From Halobellus captivus (GTDB lineage Archaea > Halobacteriota > Halobacteria > Halobacteriales > Haloferacaceae), in contig NZ_RDQE01000002.1 in the NCBI RefSeq assembly GCF_003697845.1, forward strand, positions 248,001 through 312,000: a stretch of 64,000 nt of DNA, read 5' to 3'. Made by a program: the position numbers and the translations under genes. A model generated the notes under the pieces. That model was given only the letters and a program-made list of their open reading frames with translations. It did no database searches and was not told the DNA's origin. This document shows, one piece after another, positions 53,197 to 61,936 of the stretch (its first letter is position 1; each line of letters starts with the position of its first letter).

Positions 53197-54144
53197 TCAG
53201 ACCGTTCGGTTCCGGAGTTCCTCGTCCGCCGCCAGCCGTTCCAGGTTCGCCGCGAGGATGTCGGCGACGCGGTCGAAGTACTCGGGGGTGTGCCCGGCGT
53301 TGTGCGGCGTGATCGTGACGTCCGAGAGCCCCCACAGCGGGTGGTTCTCGGGGAGCGGCTCGGGGTCGGTCACGTCGAGGGCCGCCCCGCGGATCCGGTT
53401 GTTGCGGAGCGCGGAGACGAGCGCGTCGGTGTCGACGACTCGCCCGCGGGCGACGTTGACGAGCACGGCGTCCGAGCGCATCGTCCGGAACACGTCGGCG
53501 TCGATCAGCCCCTCCGTCTCCTCCGAGAGCGGACAGGCGAGCACGACGTACTCGGCGTCGGTGACCGCCTCGTGGATCCGGTCGAATCCGACCACCTCGT
53601 CGGTCGGGCCGCCCTTTTCGGGGGTGTACCGGACGCCGACCGTCTCGACGTCGAACGCGGAGAGGCGGTCGACGACCGTCTCGCCGATGGCCCCGAGGCC
53701 GACGACGGCGACGCGGGAGCCGTACACCTCGGTCGTAGGATACGAGCACCACTCGCGGCGTTCCTGCTGGCGCTGGGCGCGGGGGAACTCGCGCGCGTGT
53801 CCGATCATCGAACCGACGACGTACTCGGCGATGTTCGGCCCGTGGACGCCGGAGGCGTTCGTCACCGCGACGCCGTGCTCCTCGAACGCCTCGCGAGGGA
53901 GGTGACCCGTTCCCGCGTACACGCAGGCGAAGAGCTCCAGGTGCTCCGCGACCTCGAGGTCGGCCTCGTCGAGCGAGAAGCCGGTGGCGACGCGGGCGGT
54001 TCGCAGGTACTCTCGCTCCTCGGCGGGCGTCCGTGCGAGCGCGACCTCGCGGTTCGGAAGTCGTCGGCGGAGCGCCTCGGCGTACTCGCTTCCCTCGATT
54101 CCGTGGATCTTCTGTCGCAGGACGACGACGTCGGGATCGCTCAT
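53197..54144 (-). CDS. D-2-hydroxyacid dehydrogenase
   Basis: 315 aa from MSDPDVVVLRQKI. NAD-binding VAVVGLGAIGETVVDRL. Catalytic Arg in VLVNVARGRVVDTDALV, Glu in ALDVTDPEPLPENHPLWG and His in VTITPHNAGHTPEYF. The family catalyses NAD(P)-linked interconversion of 2-keto and D-2-hydroxyacids. An MGDVVENG start at 54171 gives a weaker N-terminus. Confidence 0.9.
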   Translation of the reverse strand: MSDPDVVVLRQKIHGIEGSEYAEALRRRLPNREVALARTPAEEREYLRTARVATGFSLDEADLEVAEHLELFACVYAGTGHLPREAFEEHGVAVTNASGVHGPNIAEYVVGSMIGHAREFPRAQRQQERREWCSYPTTEVYGSRVAVVGLGAIGETVVDRLSAFDVETVGVRYTPEKGGPTDEVVGFDRIHEAVTDAEYVVLACPLSEETEGLIDADVFRTMRSDAVLVNVARGRVVDTDALVSALRNNRIRGAALDVTDPEPLPENHPLWGLSDVTITPHNAGHTPEYFDRVADILAANLERLAADEELRNRTV

Positions 54145-54387
54145 GGAGCCGTTTTCGACGACGTCCCCCAAAAGCCTGCGTACTGCGGCCGCGGGCGGGT
54201 CGGCAACCGCGAGCCCTCGAGGACGCCCGGACCGTGCCGTCGGGGTGGTATCGTTCCGTCGGTGACGTCCGGCGTATCGAGTCGAACCGGGGCTGTGAGG
54301 CGTTATTCCACTTCACCTATCGATGATTTTCCACGTGATTCGCCGAAAAAACTTAGTGTCTTGATACGAATGTGGCAACCGTTAGCT
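54145..54387. promoter_or_regulatory. Intergenic region with promoter of the DUF2589-like operon
   Basis: Most of the 243 nt is featureless GC-rich sequence, but the last 80 nt are AT-rich, with GAAAAAACTTAGTG at 54345-54358, a TATA-like stretch about 30-43 nt before the ATG at 54388. No other gene is seen. Confidence 0.5.
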
Positions 54388-55008
54388 ATGCCCAATCCAG
54401 ACTTCGCGGCCGAACTGGGGAACATCCCGTACGAGGAGGTGATCGGAACGCCGTTGCGAGCCGCCGTGGAGGCGAACGCGAAGGCCTCGATGACGGCGGC
54501 GGAGTTCATCAAGTCGGTCGGGTTCACCGATCCGACGGTCGGCGATCCGGAGCCGGTGACGGTCGACTTCGGATACCAGAAGCGAACCGTCGACGAGAAC
54601 GGCAACGAGATCACCGAAAATCGCTCGCTTTCGGTCCCGTTGCTGCTGCTCCTGAACATCCCGTACTTCGAGGTCAGCAACGTGACCATCGACTTCAACG
54701 TCAAGCTGAACTCGGTGGAGTCGTTCGAGCAGTCGAGCGAGTTCGAGTTCGGCTACCAACGGGAGACGGAGGCGAGCGCGAACCTCGGGTTCCTCCAGGG
54801 AAAGACCAAGTCCGAGGTCAACGTGAGCTACAAGCGCTCGACGTCCCGCGGACAGGAGGTCGAGCGGACCTACGACCAGACCGTTCACGTGGAGGCGGAG
54901 TCGGTCGAGCCGCCGGAAGGGGTCAACCGGCTGATGGGCGCGCTCGAACAGACCATCGCGGACGACTCCTCGAACGGGAACGGCAACGGCAACGGAAACG
55001 GGAACTGA
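54388..55008 (+). CDS. DUF2589-like protein A
   Basis: 206 aa, no signal or TM. The N-terminus is helical (YEEVIGTPLRAAVEANAKASMTAAEFIKSVGF); a beta-rich body follows with PVTVDFGYQKR, NRSLSVPLLLLLNIPYFEVSNVTIDFNVKL and SEFEFGYQRE, TKSEVNVSYKRS. It ends in an (NG)5-N tail. The body has the same order of segments as protein B. Family name DUF2589 from memory; the biochemical role of that family is unknown. It is the first gene of a four-gene operon. Confidence 0.75.
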   Translation: MPNPDFAAELGNIPYEEVIGTPLRAAVEANAKASMTAAEFIKSVGFTDPTVGDPEPVTVDFGYQKRTVDENGNEITENRSLSVPLLLLLNIPYFEVSNVTIDFNVKLNSVESFEQSSEFEFGYQRETEASANLGFLQGKTKSEVNVSYKRSTSRGQEVERTYDQTVHVEAESVEPPEGVNRLMGALEQTIADDSSNGNGNGNGNGN

Positions 55009-55017
55009 CGAGGAACA

Positions 55018-55662
55018 GTGAACGGAACCGATACCCTCGCGGACCTCCCGCTGTCGTCGCTGTTCTCCGGGCCGCTCGTCGCGGCCGTCGAGGCCAGCAT
55101 CCAGGCGCAGTCCGAGTCGCTCTCGCTGATCCGGGAGGTCGCGTTCGACGACGGCGAGCTGGTGACGGTCTCCTTCGAGTACCGGAAGGCCGAGGTCGAC
55201 CCCGACACGGGCGAGGAGCGGCAGGTCACCAGACATCTCACGGTGCCGATCCTGTTGTTTCTCTCCGTGCCCGAACTCGTCGTCCACGAGATCGAACAGG
55301 AGTTCTCCGCGAAGATCGTCGACACCGAGACGGAGGAGGGCGAGGAGGACTCGGAGTCGACGGGCGGATCGGGACTGTCGACGCTCGCGCCGAGCCGCCT
55401 CCGGGTGTCGCCGGCGTCGGAGGAGACCACCTTCTCCCGGAAGACCAAGGCGAAGTTCGACCTCGACGTTCGGATGGTCGCCGAGATCGAGAGCCGGTCG
55501 ACCGGGATGGAGATGCTCGAGCGGACGGCGAACGGCGCGATCCGCGAGGCGCGTGGCCCGGCGAACCGGCGCGAGGCCGTGAAGGGTCGTGAGGCCGTGT
55601 CGCGTGAAGACGTGTCAACCCTCGACGAGACGGCACGCGTCGACGAGAGCTCACGAGAATGA
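55018..55662 (+). CDS. DUF2589-like protein B
   Basis: 214 aa with a GTG start 9 nt after gene A. Paralogue of A: LSSLFSGPLVAAVEASIQAQ corresponds to A's IGTPLRAAVEANAKAS, and LVTVSFEYRKAEVD...RHLTVPILLFLSVPELVVHEIEQEFSAKI corresponds to A's strand-turn-strand body. It then has an acidic Glu-rich insert, and a second beta segment (KTKAKFDLDVRMVAEIES) and a helical tail. Its TGA overlaps the ATG of gene C (ATGA), so the two are translationally coupled. Confidence 0.75.
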   Translation: MNGTDTLADLPLSSLFSGPLVAAVEASIQAQSESLSLIREVAFDDGELVTVSFEYRKAEVDPDTGEERQVTRHLTVPILLFLSVPELVVHEIEQEFSAKIVDTETEEGEEDSESTGGSGLSTLAPSRLRVSPASEETTFSRKTKAKFDLDVRMVAEIESRSTGMEMLERTANGAIREARGPANRREAVKGREAVSREDVSTLDETARVDESSRE

Positions 55663-56531
55663 CGACGCTCGACAGCTACCTCGCGGCGGTGTACGACGCG
55701 GCCGCGGAGGCCGAGACGCTCGCGTTGATCAACGGCCAGCGGCGACTCCTCCGGATGATCCGTGCGGGGCGGCTCCCCGAGGACGCCAGTGTCCCGGTCT
55801 ACCACGCGGCCGACCTCTCCGTGACGCTCGATCTCGGACTCGAGGCACGCGAGACCGAGGACGGAACGGAGCTCGTGGTCACCGAATCCGAACCGGGCGA
55901 CGACACCGTGATCGACGTCGACCTCGAGGTGTACGACATGCTGGAGGCCGGCGACCTTCCCGAGTCGGACTCGAAGCGCCGAGGAAGGGAGGCGATCGAC
56001 GTCCACTTCCCGATCCAGAAGCCCTCGTCCCCCGAGGACGACGAGCCGGACGACGATCCCGAATCGTCGTCACCTCCCACACGCGGTGACGAACCGCCCG
56101 AACGGGAGGGGGGTCGACGGAGTGAGGAGGAAGCGGAGCGGGAGGAGAGGCGGAAGAGGAAACGGGAGAAGGAACGACAGGAGAAACGGGAGAAGGAACG
56201 ACAGGAGAAACGGGAGGAGGAGCGGAAGAGGAAACGACGAGAATCGAGGGATGAGACCGGATCTCGAGCGGAGGACGAGACTCCGGGCTCCGAAGCCGAC
56301 GACCCGGACGGTCGGGACGACGCCCGTGCGGCCGACGACGGCCCGTCCTCGACCCGCCCCCCGGCGAAGGAGGAGGGTTTCCTGCCGTTCGACCCCGACG
56401 TGTTCTCGGGGTTGGACCTCCTCCGATCGACCGGGGTGGGAACGGGTCCCGACCACGGTGACGAGGGCGATCCCGAACCGGGCGACGATCACGAGAACGA
56501 CGACACCGAGACCCACGGAAACGATGACTGA
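55659..56531 (+). CDS. DUF2589-related protein C with highly charged linker
   Basis: 290 aa. The N-terminal 110 residues resemble A/B in shape (AAVYDAAAEAETLALINGQRRLLRMIRAG, VYHAADLSVTLDLGLEARE). Then comes an acidic region and a very long basic/acidic alternating helix (about 150-195) with KREKERQE twice, encoded by an exact 24-bp tandem repeat at 56160-56207. An acidic linker and a hydrophobic C-terminal patch (EEGFLPFDPDVFSGLDLLRS) follow. Possibly a linker between a membrane or surface and the A/B assembly. Confidence 0.7.
   Translation: MTTLDSYLAAVYDAAAEAETLALINGQRRLLRMIRAGRLPEDASVPVYHAADLSVTLDLGLEARETEDGTELVVTESEPGDDTVIDVDLEVYDMLEAGDLPESDSKRRGREAIDVHFPIQKPSSPEDDEPDDDPESSSPPTRGDEPPEREGGRRSEEEAEREERRKRKREKERQEKREKERQEKREEERKRKRRESRDETGSRAEDETPGSEADDPDGRDDARAADDGPSSTRPPAKEEGFLPFDPDVFSGLDLLRSTGVGTGPDHGDEGDPEPGDDHENDDTETHGNDD
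56160..56207 (+). repeat. 24-bp tandem repeat inside gene C
   Basis: Two perfect copies of a 24-bp unit (AAACGGGAGAAGG...ACAGGAG) encode KREKERQE twice in the charged helix. Slippage-generated and in frame. Confidence 0.92.
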
Positions 56532-56856
56532 GAACGACCCACCGCTCGACGAGTACTTCGATCCGCTACGCACCGACCACCGAACGTCGCTCCGGAAGCG
56601 CATGGAGCGCTACCGGGACCAGCTCGAGGAACAGGGCTACGAGGTAACGGTCGCCGAGGGAACGGAGGGGTTGTTCGCCGGCGTGCTCGTCATCGACGAG
56701 GCGAACGGCCGTTTCGGGTTCCTCGAGGAGGACGGCAGCGTCTCGTGGATCGACGGCAGCGGCGCCATCGGCGCGATCGGCTCCGCCGTCGCCCAGAACC
56801 ACAGCGACACGCTCGAACGACGGACCGAGGGGCTCGAGAACGTCGACGTCGAGTGA
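56524..56856 (+). CDS. Small protein D of the DUF2589-like operon
   Basis: 110 aa. The ATG overlaps gene C's end by 8 nt (ATGACTGA). N-terminal helix (LRKRMERYRDQLEEQGYEV) precedes beta strands (VTVAEGTEGLFAGVLVIDEANGRFGFLEEDGSVSWIDGSGAIGAIGSAV). The hydrophobic Gly-rich C-terminal piece could sit against a membrane or in an assembly. No family recognised. Confidence 0.6.
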   Translation: MTENDPPLDEYFDPLRTDHRTSLRKRMERYRDQLEEQGYEVTVAEGTEGLFAGVLVIDEANGRFGFLEEDGSVSWIDGSGAIGAIGSAVAQNHSDTLERRTEGLENVDVE

Positions 56857-56926
56857 CCGCCGGAGGCGGACCGACGGATCCGCCGGTCCCCGGAAGCGGC
56901 GGCGACAGCGGGGATACCGGCGACGC

Positions 56927-58123
56927 CTACTCGAGCGCGCGGTCGAACGCGCGCTGGAGGTCCGCCTTCATGTCGTCGACGTGCTCGATGCCGACCGAGA
57001 CCCGGATCAGACCGTCGCTGAGTCCGGCTGCGAGCCGCTCCTCGCGGGGGATGGCGGCGTGGGTCATCGCGGCCGGCTGCTCGATGAGGCTCTCGACGCC
57101 GCCGAGCGACTCCGCGAGCGTGAACACCTCGGTCTCCTCGACGACGGTCGAGGCCTGCTCGAGGGTGCCGTCGAACTCGAAGGAGAGCATCCCGCCGAAG
57201 TCGTCCATCTGTTCTGCGGCGAGGTCGTGGTGCGGGTGTGACTCCAAACCGGGGTAGTACACGCGGCTCACGTCGTCGTGTGCGTCCAGCCATTCCGCGA
57301 GTTCGGCGGCGTTCTCGCAGTGGCGGTCCATCCGCACCGGGAGCGTCTTGGTTCCCCGAAGCACGAGGAACGCGTCGAACGGGCCGGGGGTCGCGCCCAC
57401 CGAGTTCTGGTAGAAGCCGATCCGCTCGTCGAGGTCGGCGTCGTCGACGATCAGCGCCCCGCCGATGGTGTCGGAGTGGCCGCCGAGGTACTTCGTGAGC
57501 GACTGACAGACCACGTCGGCGCCGTGTTCGAGCGGGCGCTGGAGGTACGGCGTCGCGAACGTGTTATCGACCGCACACAGCGCGTCGCCCTCGTGGGCGA
57601 CCTCGGCGAGCGCGCCGATGTCGTTCACGTTCATCAGCGGGTTCGTGGGCGTCTCGACCCAGACCAGCTCCGTGTTCGGCTCCATCGCCTCGCGGACCGC
57701 ATCGAGGTCGGTGGTGTCGACGAAGGTGGTGTCGACGTCGTACTCGTCGTACACCTGCGTGAGGATCCGGTGGGTGCCGCCGTAGACGTCGTCGCCGGCG
57801 ACGACGTGGTCGCCCGCGGACAGGAGGTTGAGGACGGTGTTTATCGCGCCCATTCCGGAGGAGAAACAGCGGGCGTGGCTTCCCGACTCCAGCGCCGCGA
57901 GGTTCTCCTCGAGGTCGGTTCGGGTCGGATTCCCGGTCCGGGAGTACTCGTACCCGCGGTGGTCGCCCGGGGCGTCCTGTTCGTACGTCGAGTTGGCGTG
58001 GATCGGCGTCATCAGCGCGCCCGTCTCCGGATCCGGCTCCTGGCCGGCGTGGATCGCTCGGGTCTCGATCCGGAAGTCGTCGGCGTCGGCATCGCCGTCC
58101 GCCGCTGGGTCGTCGTCGCTCAT
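56927..58123 (-). CDS. PLP-dependent trans-sulfuration enzyme (cystathionine gamma-synthase/lyase)
   Basis: 398 aa from MSDDDPAADG. Fold type I, Cys/Met metabolism PLP family: YEYSRTGNPTRTDLEENLAALE, CFSSGMGAINTVLNLL, the WVETPTNPLMNV segment, and the PLP Lys in CQSLTKYLGGHSDTIGGAL. The C-terminal ESLGGVESLIEQPAAMTHAAIP segment is typical. Synthase versus lyase cannot be told from sequence alone. Confidence 0.9.
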   Translation of the reverse strand: MSDDDPAADGDADADDFRIETRAIHAGQEPDPETGALMTPIHANSTYEQDAPGDHRGYEYSRTGNPTRTDLEENLAALESGSHARCFSSGMGAINTVLNLLSAGDHVVAGDDVYGGTHRILTQVYDEYDVDTTFVDTTDLDAVREAMEPNTELVWVETPTNPLMNVNDIGALAEVAHEGDALCAVDNTFATPYLQRPLEHGADVVCQSLTKYLGGHSDTIGGALIVDDADLDERIGFYQNSVGATPGPFDAFLVLRGTKTLPVRMDRHCENAAELAEWLDAHDDVSRVYYPGLESHPHHDLAAEQMDDFGGMLSFEFDGTLEQASTVVEETEVFTLAESLGGVESLIEQPAAMTHAAIPREERLAAGLSDGLIRVSVGIEHVDDMKADLQRAFDRALE

Positions 58124-58311
58124 GCGTGCACCCTCGGCGGCCGGGGTCCTCACTCTTGTCCTTCCGGTCCGTGACGGGACCGAAGCCGGCGGCTTCGAGG
58201 TCGATCCCGACAGAACGCTCGGTCAGGAATGGACCACAGTCGGAGCGGAGCTCCTCCCCGGTTCAGATCCCCGACGCTGCGCGTCCGCTCGTCACGTCGT
58301 TCCCCAGGAAA

Positions 58312-58422
58312 TGCTCGGTCAGGGATTTGAACCCTGGTCGTCGGCTGTCTTCCGAACCGGCACGGCAAGGTACCGCGTTCGTCGAAAGGCCAACATGATT
58401 GGCCGGACTACACCAACCGAGC
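58312..58422 (-). tRNA. tRNA-Glu (anticodon TTC) with a 36-nt intron
   Basis: The minus-strand gene has acceptor GCTCGGT/ACCGAGC, anticodon stem TTGGC/GCCGA, T arm CAGGG-TTCAAAT-CCCTG and discriminator A; mature length 75 nt. The anticodon loop CTTTCGA is interrupted after position 37 (CTTTCG then A) by the intron at 58347-58382. Confidence 0.92.
58347..58382 (-). other. BHB-type intron of tRNA-Glu
   Basis: 36 nt. The splice sites form a canonical bulge-helix-bulge: 4-bp helix CTTT/GAAG, 5' bulge CG^A and 3' bulge AC^A, with an inner helix CGAAC/GTTCG in the intron. It should be cut by the archaeal splicing endonuclease. Confidence 0.85.
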
Positions 58423-58761
58423 GCGTTCTCCCGTTACGACGGGGTCGATTTAACTCTTCTCAACTCCCCTCGCCAGGACACTCCTTCACACGGAGCCGAG
58501 TCACGGAGGGCGACTCGAAACGATGGATCGAGGAGACGATGGATCGATGAACGGATCGATCGATGAACGGATCGATCGCCCACGAACCGCGAACGACCAT
58601 ATATATCCCGTCTCGAACTATGTATTCGATCGAAAACGATCCCCAACGTCCGGATACGGTACCAATATCGACGTAAGGAGGCCCATGGATCGGTTCGGCG
58701 TACTGCGCCCGTCTATATATTTTAGCACAGCCTTAAGTCGGGTCGGCCACGATCCGATCGC
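58423..58761. promoter_or_regulatory. Long upstream region of the PhoU-like gene
   Basis: 339 nt without a supported gene. It holds a 16-bp direct repeat ATCGATGAACGGATCG (58543-58558 and 58559-58574), an AT-rich CATATATATCCC at about 58602-58613 and CTATATATTTTAG at about 58713-58725, 37-49 nt before the ATG at 58762, the likely TATA box. CTTAAG at 58732-58737 is a nearer alternative. Confidence 0.55.
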
Positions 58762-59760
58762 ATGGAAACGCGGAAGGTGCAAGTCACCGGCGGCTCGACG
58801 TACACGGTCTCGATCCCGAAGTCCTGGGCGACCGAGAACGACGTCGGTGCCGGAAGCGAGGTGGAGTTCTACCCGGACGGCGACTCGCTCTTTCTCACGC
58901 CCCGCTCGGAGGAGGAACGCACCCGAGGTACCCTCGAGATCACCGGCCTGACCGGCCAGGACCTCACCCGTGCGGTGACGACGATGTACGTCAGCGGGTT
59001 CGACGTGATCGAGCTGACCGGCGGGGACATCACCACCGAACAGCGCTCGACGGTCCGGGAGGCGGTCCAGAGCCTCGTCGGCCTCGAGGTGTTGGAGGAG
59101 ACGCGGGACCGCGTCGTGATCCGGGACCTGCTCGACTCCTCGGAGCTGTCGATCCACAACGCCGTCACCCGGATGCGACTGATCTCGTTGTCGATGCTCG
59201 AGGACGCGATCACGGCGCTCTCGGAGCTCGATCACGACCTCGCGCGCGACGTGATCGGCCGCGACGACGACCTCGACCGGCTGTGGCTCGTCGTCTCCCG
59301 GATCTTCCGCGCCACGCTCCGGACGCCGAAGGCCGCGGAGGAGCTCGGGCTCCCCCGCGAGGAGTGTTTCGACTACCACTCGAGCGCCCGCCAGCTGGAG
59401 CGGATCGGCGACCACGCGACCAAGATCGCCCACCTGACGCTGAACATCGAGGAGCCGCTTCCCGAGGACGTGATCGACGCCATCGACGACCTCCACGGCG
59501 ACGCCGTCGAGGTGGTCGACACGGCGATGGACGCGCTGTTCGCCGAGGACAACGACGAGGCCACCCGGCTGGCGAACGAGGCGCGCACCGGCGTGCGGGC
59601 CATCGACGAGCGCGTGCGGGCCATCGACGAGCTGCTCCGCGGGCTCGACCCGACGCGCGCGCAACTCCTGGGACTCGTCGTCGATTCCGTCCTCCGGTCG
59701 GCCGATTACGGCGGGAACGTCGCCGAGACCGCCCTTCAGAAGGCCGCGCCGACGCCCTGA
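58762..59760 (+). CDS. phoU: PhoU-like regulator with N-terminal SpoVT/AbrB domain
   Basis: 332 aa. N-terminal AbrB-type DNA-binding domain (METRKVQVTGGSTYTVSIPKSWATENDVGAGSEVEFYP), then a duplicated PhoU helical bundle with the family motifs RQLERIGDHATKIAHLTLNIE. Haloarchaeal members of this type regulate phosphate uptake genes. No pst transport genes are in the window. Its leader is long and AT-rich, unlike the neighbours. Confidence 0.9.
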   Translation: METRKVQVTGGSTYTVSIPKSWATENDVGAGSEVEFYPDGDSLFLTPRSEEERTRGTLEITGLTGQDLTRAVTTMYVSGFDVIELTGGDITTEQRSTVREAVQSLVGLEVLEETRDRVVIRDLLDSSELSIHNAVTRMRLISLSMLEDAITALSELDHDLARDVIGRDDDLDRLWLVVSRIFRATLRTPKAAEELGLPREECFDYHSSARQLERIGDHATKIAHLTLNIEEPLPEDVIDAIDDLHGDAVEVVDTAMDALFAEDNDEATRLANEARTGVRAIDERVRAIDELLRGLDPTRAQLLGLVVDSVLRSADYGGNVAETALQKAAPTP

Positions 59761-59825
59761 GTTTCGAACGCCGCGAACCCGACGAGTGACGTGTCTTTTT
59801 GTCCGTTCACCCCTGAGTCGGTCGC

Positions 59826-60209
59826 ATGCCCGAGATCGAGTTAGGCGTCCCGCGAGGGGTCATCGAGTCGTTGCCGGAGGGCGAGGAGACCGCGGAGCGG
59901 GACATGCGGCGGGCGATCGCCGGGATCCAGTCCCGGTTGAACGGGGAGATCGACGGGAGCGACCCAGCGGAGGCGGCGGCGGTCGTCGTCGACGCGATCG
60001 AGCGCATGGAGGAGCAGGCGAGCACCTACCACGAGTTCGTGCCCGAACTCCGCGCGTGGGGGCAGTCGCCGATCTACGCGATCGCCTGGCGGAACCTCTA
60101 CGTCGAGCTGATCGGCCAGCTGTACGAACACGAGTGGCTCGCCGGCGAGCTCGACCGCGAGCGCAACTTCCGGCTCGTCGACGACGGGATCCGGCTCTCG
60201 GACCTGTAG
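59826..60209 (+). CDS. Haloarchaeal conserved hypothetical protein
   Basis: 127 aa, mostly helical (VPRGVIESLPEGEETAERDMRRAIAGIQSRLNG, AAAVVVDAIERMEEQASTYHEF, SPIYAIAWRNLYVELIGQLYEHEWLAGELDRERNF). No metal or catalytic motif is evident. A T-rich box GTCTTTTTGTCC at 59792-59803, about 23-34 nt before the ATG, makes it leaderless. Confidence 0.7.
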   Translation: MPEIELGVPRGVIESLPEGEETAERDMRRAIAGIQSRLNGEIDGSDPAEAAAVVVDAIERMEEQASTYHEFVPELRAWGQSPIYAIAWRNLYVELIGQLYEHEWLAGELDRERNFRLVDDGIRLSDL

Positions 60210-60240
60210 CGACGGTCCCGACCGGGAGCCGCCGTCACGC

Positions 60241-61437
60241 TCACTCCGAGGTCTCCCCGTCCCCGCCGAGCCGATACAGCCAGAGGTGACCGTCGCCCCC
60301 CGGAAGGTCGACCGGCCGGTAGGTCCGCCGAAGCGTCCGCCCGTCGTCGAGCGCCAGCCGCTCGTCGTAGACCGGCTCCCCGGTCTCGACGACCGCGTTC
60401 AGTCGGGTCACGAACCCCTCCGGATCGACGAAGCGGTCGCTCACCTCGACCGCGAACCGCTCGCAGTCGGCTCCCACCGCCTCCTCGGGGTTCCCGTCGA
60501 TCTCGAACAGGTCGTACAGTCGGTGGTTAACGGCGAGGACGCGACGGTCGGCGTCCTCGACGAGCACGCCGTGCGGGAGCGTGTCGAACACCGTCGAGAG
60601 GACCGAATTGGTGCGCTCGAGTTCGCGTTTCCGTTCCTCGCGTTCGGTGATGTCCTCGAACTGTGAGAAGACGCGGATGACCTCGCCGTCGTCGTCGGTC
60701 ACCACCTGGTTGTGCCACGCACAGCGGATCCGCTCGCCGTCGCGGGTGACGTTGTCGTTGACGCTCCGATAGCCGCCACGGTCGGCGAGCAGGCCGCGCT
60801 CGATCTCCGCCACGCGCCGTCGCTCCGCTTCGGGGACGATCGGCATCCACGTCCCGCCGACGAGCTCCTCGGCCGTGTAGCCGGTTATCTCCTCGGCGAC
60901 CGGGTTCACCCGGACGATCTCGAACGTCTCGTCGTACTCGATGATGCCGAGCGGCGACTGCTCGATGAACCGCGAGAGCCGGTCCTGGCTCGCCGCCAGC
61001 GCCCGTTTGGACCGGTGCTGATCGACCGCGTTTCGGACGCGGTTCGCGAGCACGGTGTACTGGTCCGTGCCGCCCTCCTTCTGGAGGTAGTCGGTGACGC
61101 CCGCGGAGATGGCCTCGCTCGCGATCTCCTCGGACCCCTTTCCCGTGAACAACACGAACGGGACGTCGACGTCGCGGTCGCGGACCGTCTCGAGCAGCTC
61201 CAGTCCGTCGGCCCCCGGCATGTCGTAGTCGCTGACGATACAGTCGATCCGCTCGTCTTCCGTCTCGAGCGCCTCCAACGCGTCGGCGGCGGCGGTCTCC
61301 GACCGGACCGAGAACGCGTCGTCGACGCGCTCGAGGAACGTGGCGACGAGTTCGGTGAACTCCCGATCGTCGTCGACGTGGAGGACGCGGATCCGCTCGT
61401 TCCGGTCCGCCTCCGGCCGATGGAGGGGCTCGGTCAT
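60241..61437 (-). CDS. Response-regulator receiver with two PAS domains, no kinase
   Basis: 398 aa from MTEPLHRPEAD. Receiver domain: acidic DDD, phospho-acceptor Asp in CIVSDYDMPGADGL and Lys in FVLFTGKGSEE. A first PAS (FIEQSPLGIIEYDETFEIVRVNP...DITEREE) and a second (TVFDTLPHGVLVEDADRRVLAVN) follow. There is no H-box or ATPase domain. It has a close paralogue at 63416-64000. The output is probably protein-protein interaction or modulation of another kinase. Confidence 0.9.
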   Translation of the reverse strand: MTEPLHRPEADRNERIRVLHVDDDREFTELVATFLERVDDAFSVRSETAAADALEALETEDERIDCIVSDYDMPGADGLELLETVRDRDVDVPFVLFTGKGSEEIASEAISAGVTDYLQKEGGTDQYTVLANRVRNAVDQHRSKRALAASQDRLSRFIEQSPLGIIEYDETFEIVRVNPVAEEITGYTAEELVGGTWMPIVPEAERRRVAEIERGLLADRGGYRSVNDNVTRDGERIRCAWHNQVVTDDDGEVIRVFSQFEDITEREERKRELERTNSVLSTVFDTLPHGVLVEDADRRVLAVNHRLYDLFEIDGNPEEAVGADCERFAVEVSDRFVDPEGFVTRLNAVVETGEPVYDERLALDDGRTLRRTYRPVDLPGGDGHLWLYRLGGDGETSE

Positions 61438-61586
61438 GATAGTACGGAAGACAGTCACGTGAAATATATCTTCGGGTCGGGGGGATCGAAGCGTGCCGAC
61501 CCGCGACGACGCGCCGCGAAAACGGCAGTTGAACGGCTCGCTTCGGGCGATCGACGGGGATCACCGAGACGTGATCCCGAGGCGGT

Positions 61587-61850
61587 TCACTCGGATCGAG
61601 ACTCGATCGACGGGTCGTCACGTCGGTCCGGTTCCGAACTGCCGGTTCGGGCGAGCCGGAAGAGCCCGACGAGCGCGCCGGCGACGATGACGGCACCCTC
61701 GATTTGGGCGGCCGTGAGGACCCACGGCTTCGGCTCCGCGTCCTCGGCGTTCCGGTAGGCGACGCGGGTGAGCACGCGAACGAGCGGACCGGGGGCGACC
61801 GCCTCGATCAGCCCGAGGATTCCGGCGGCGAGGAGCAAGTGGGCTCGCAT
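61587..61850 (-). CDS. Small two-TM membrane protein
   Basis: 87 aa from MRAHLLLAAGILGLIEAVAPGP. Two hydrophobic helices (LLLAAGILGLIEAVAPGPLV and IEGAVIVAGALVGLFRLA) with a charged loop between them and a polar tail. Upstream frame extension is not credible. Common but uncharacterised type in haloarchaea. It is divergent from fumC. Confidence 0.7.
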   Translation of the reverse strand: MRAHLLLAAGILGLIEAVAPGPLVRVLTRVAYRNAEDAEPKPWVLTAAQIEGAVIVAGALVGLFRLARTGSSEPDRRDDPSIESRSE

Positions 61851-61936
61851 GTTCGTCCTTCCACGGGAGACGACAAAAGCGATGCGGCCCCACCGAGAAG
61901 GGTAGTTTTTACTCCGTCTCCGGGGAAGGTCGGGAC

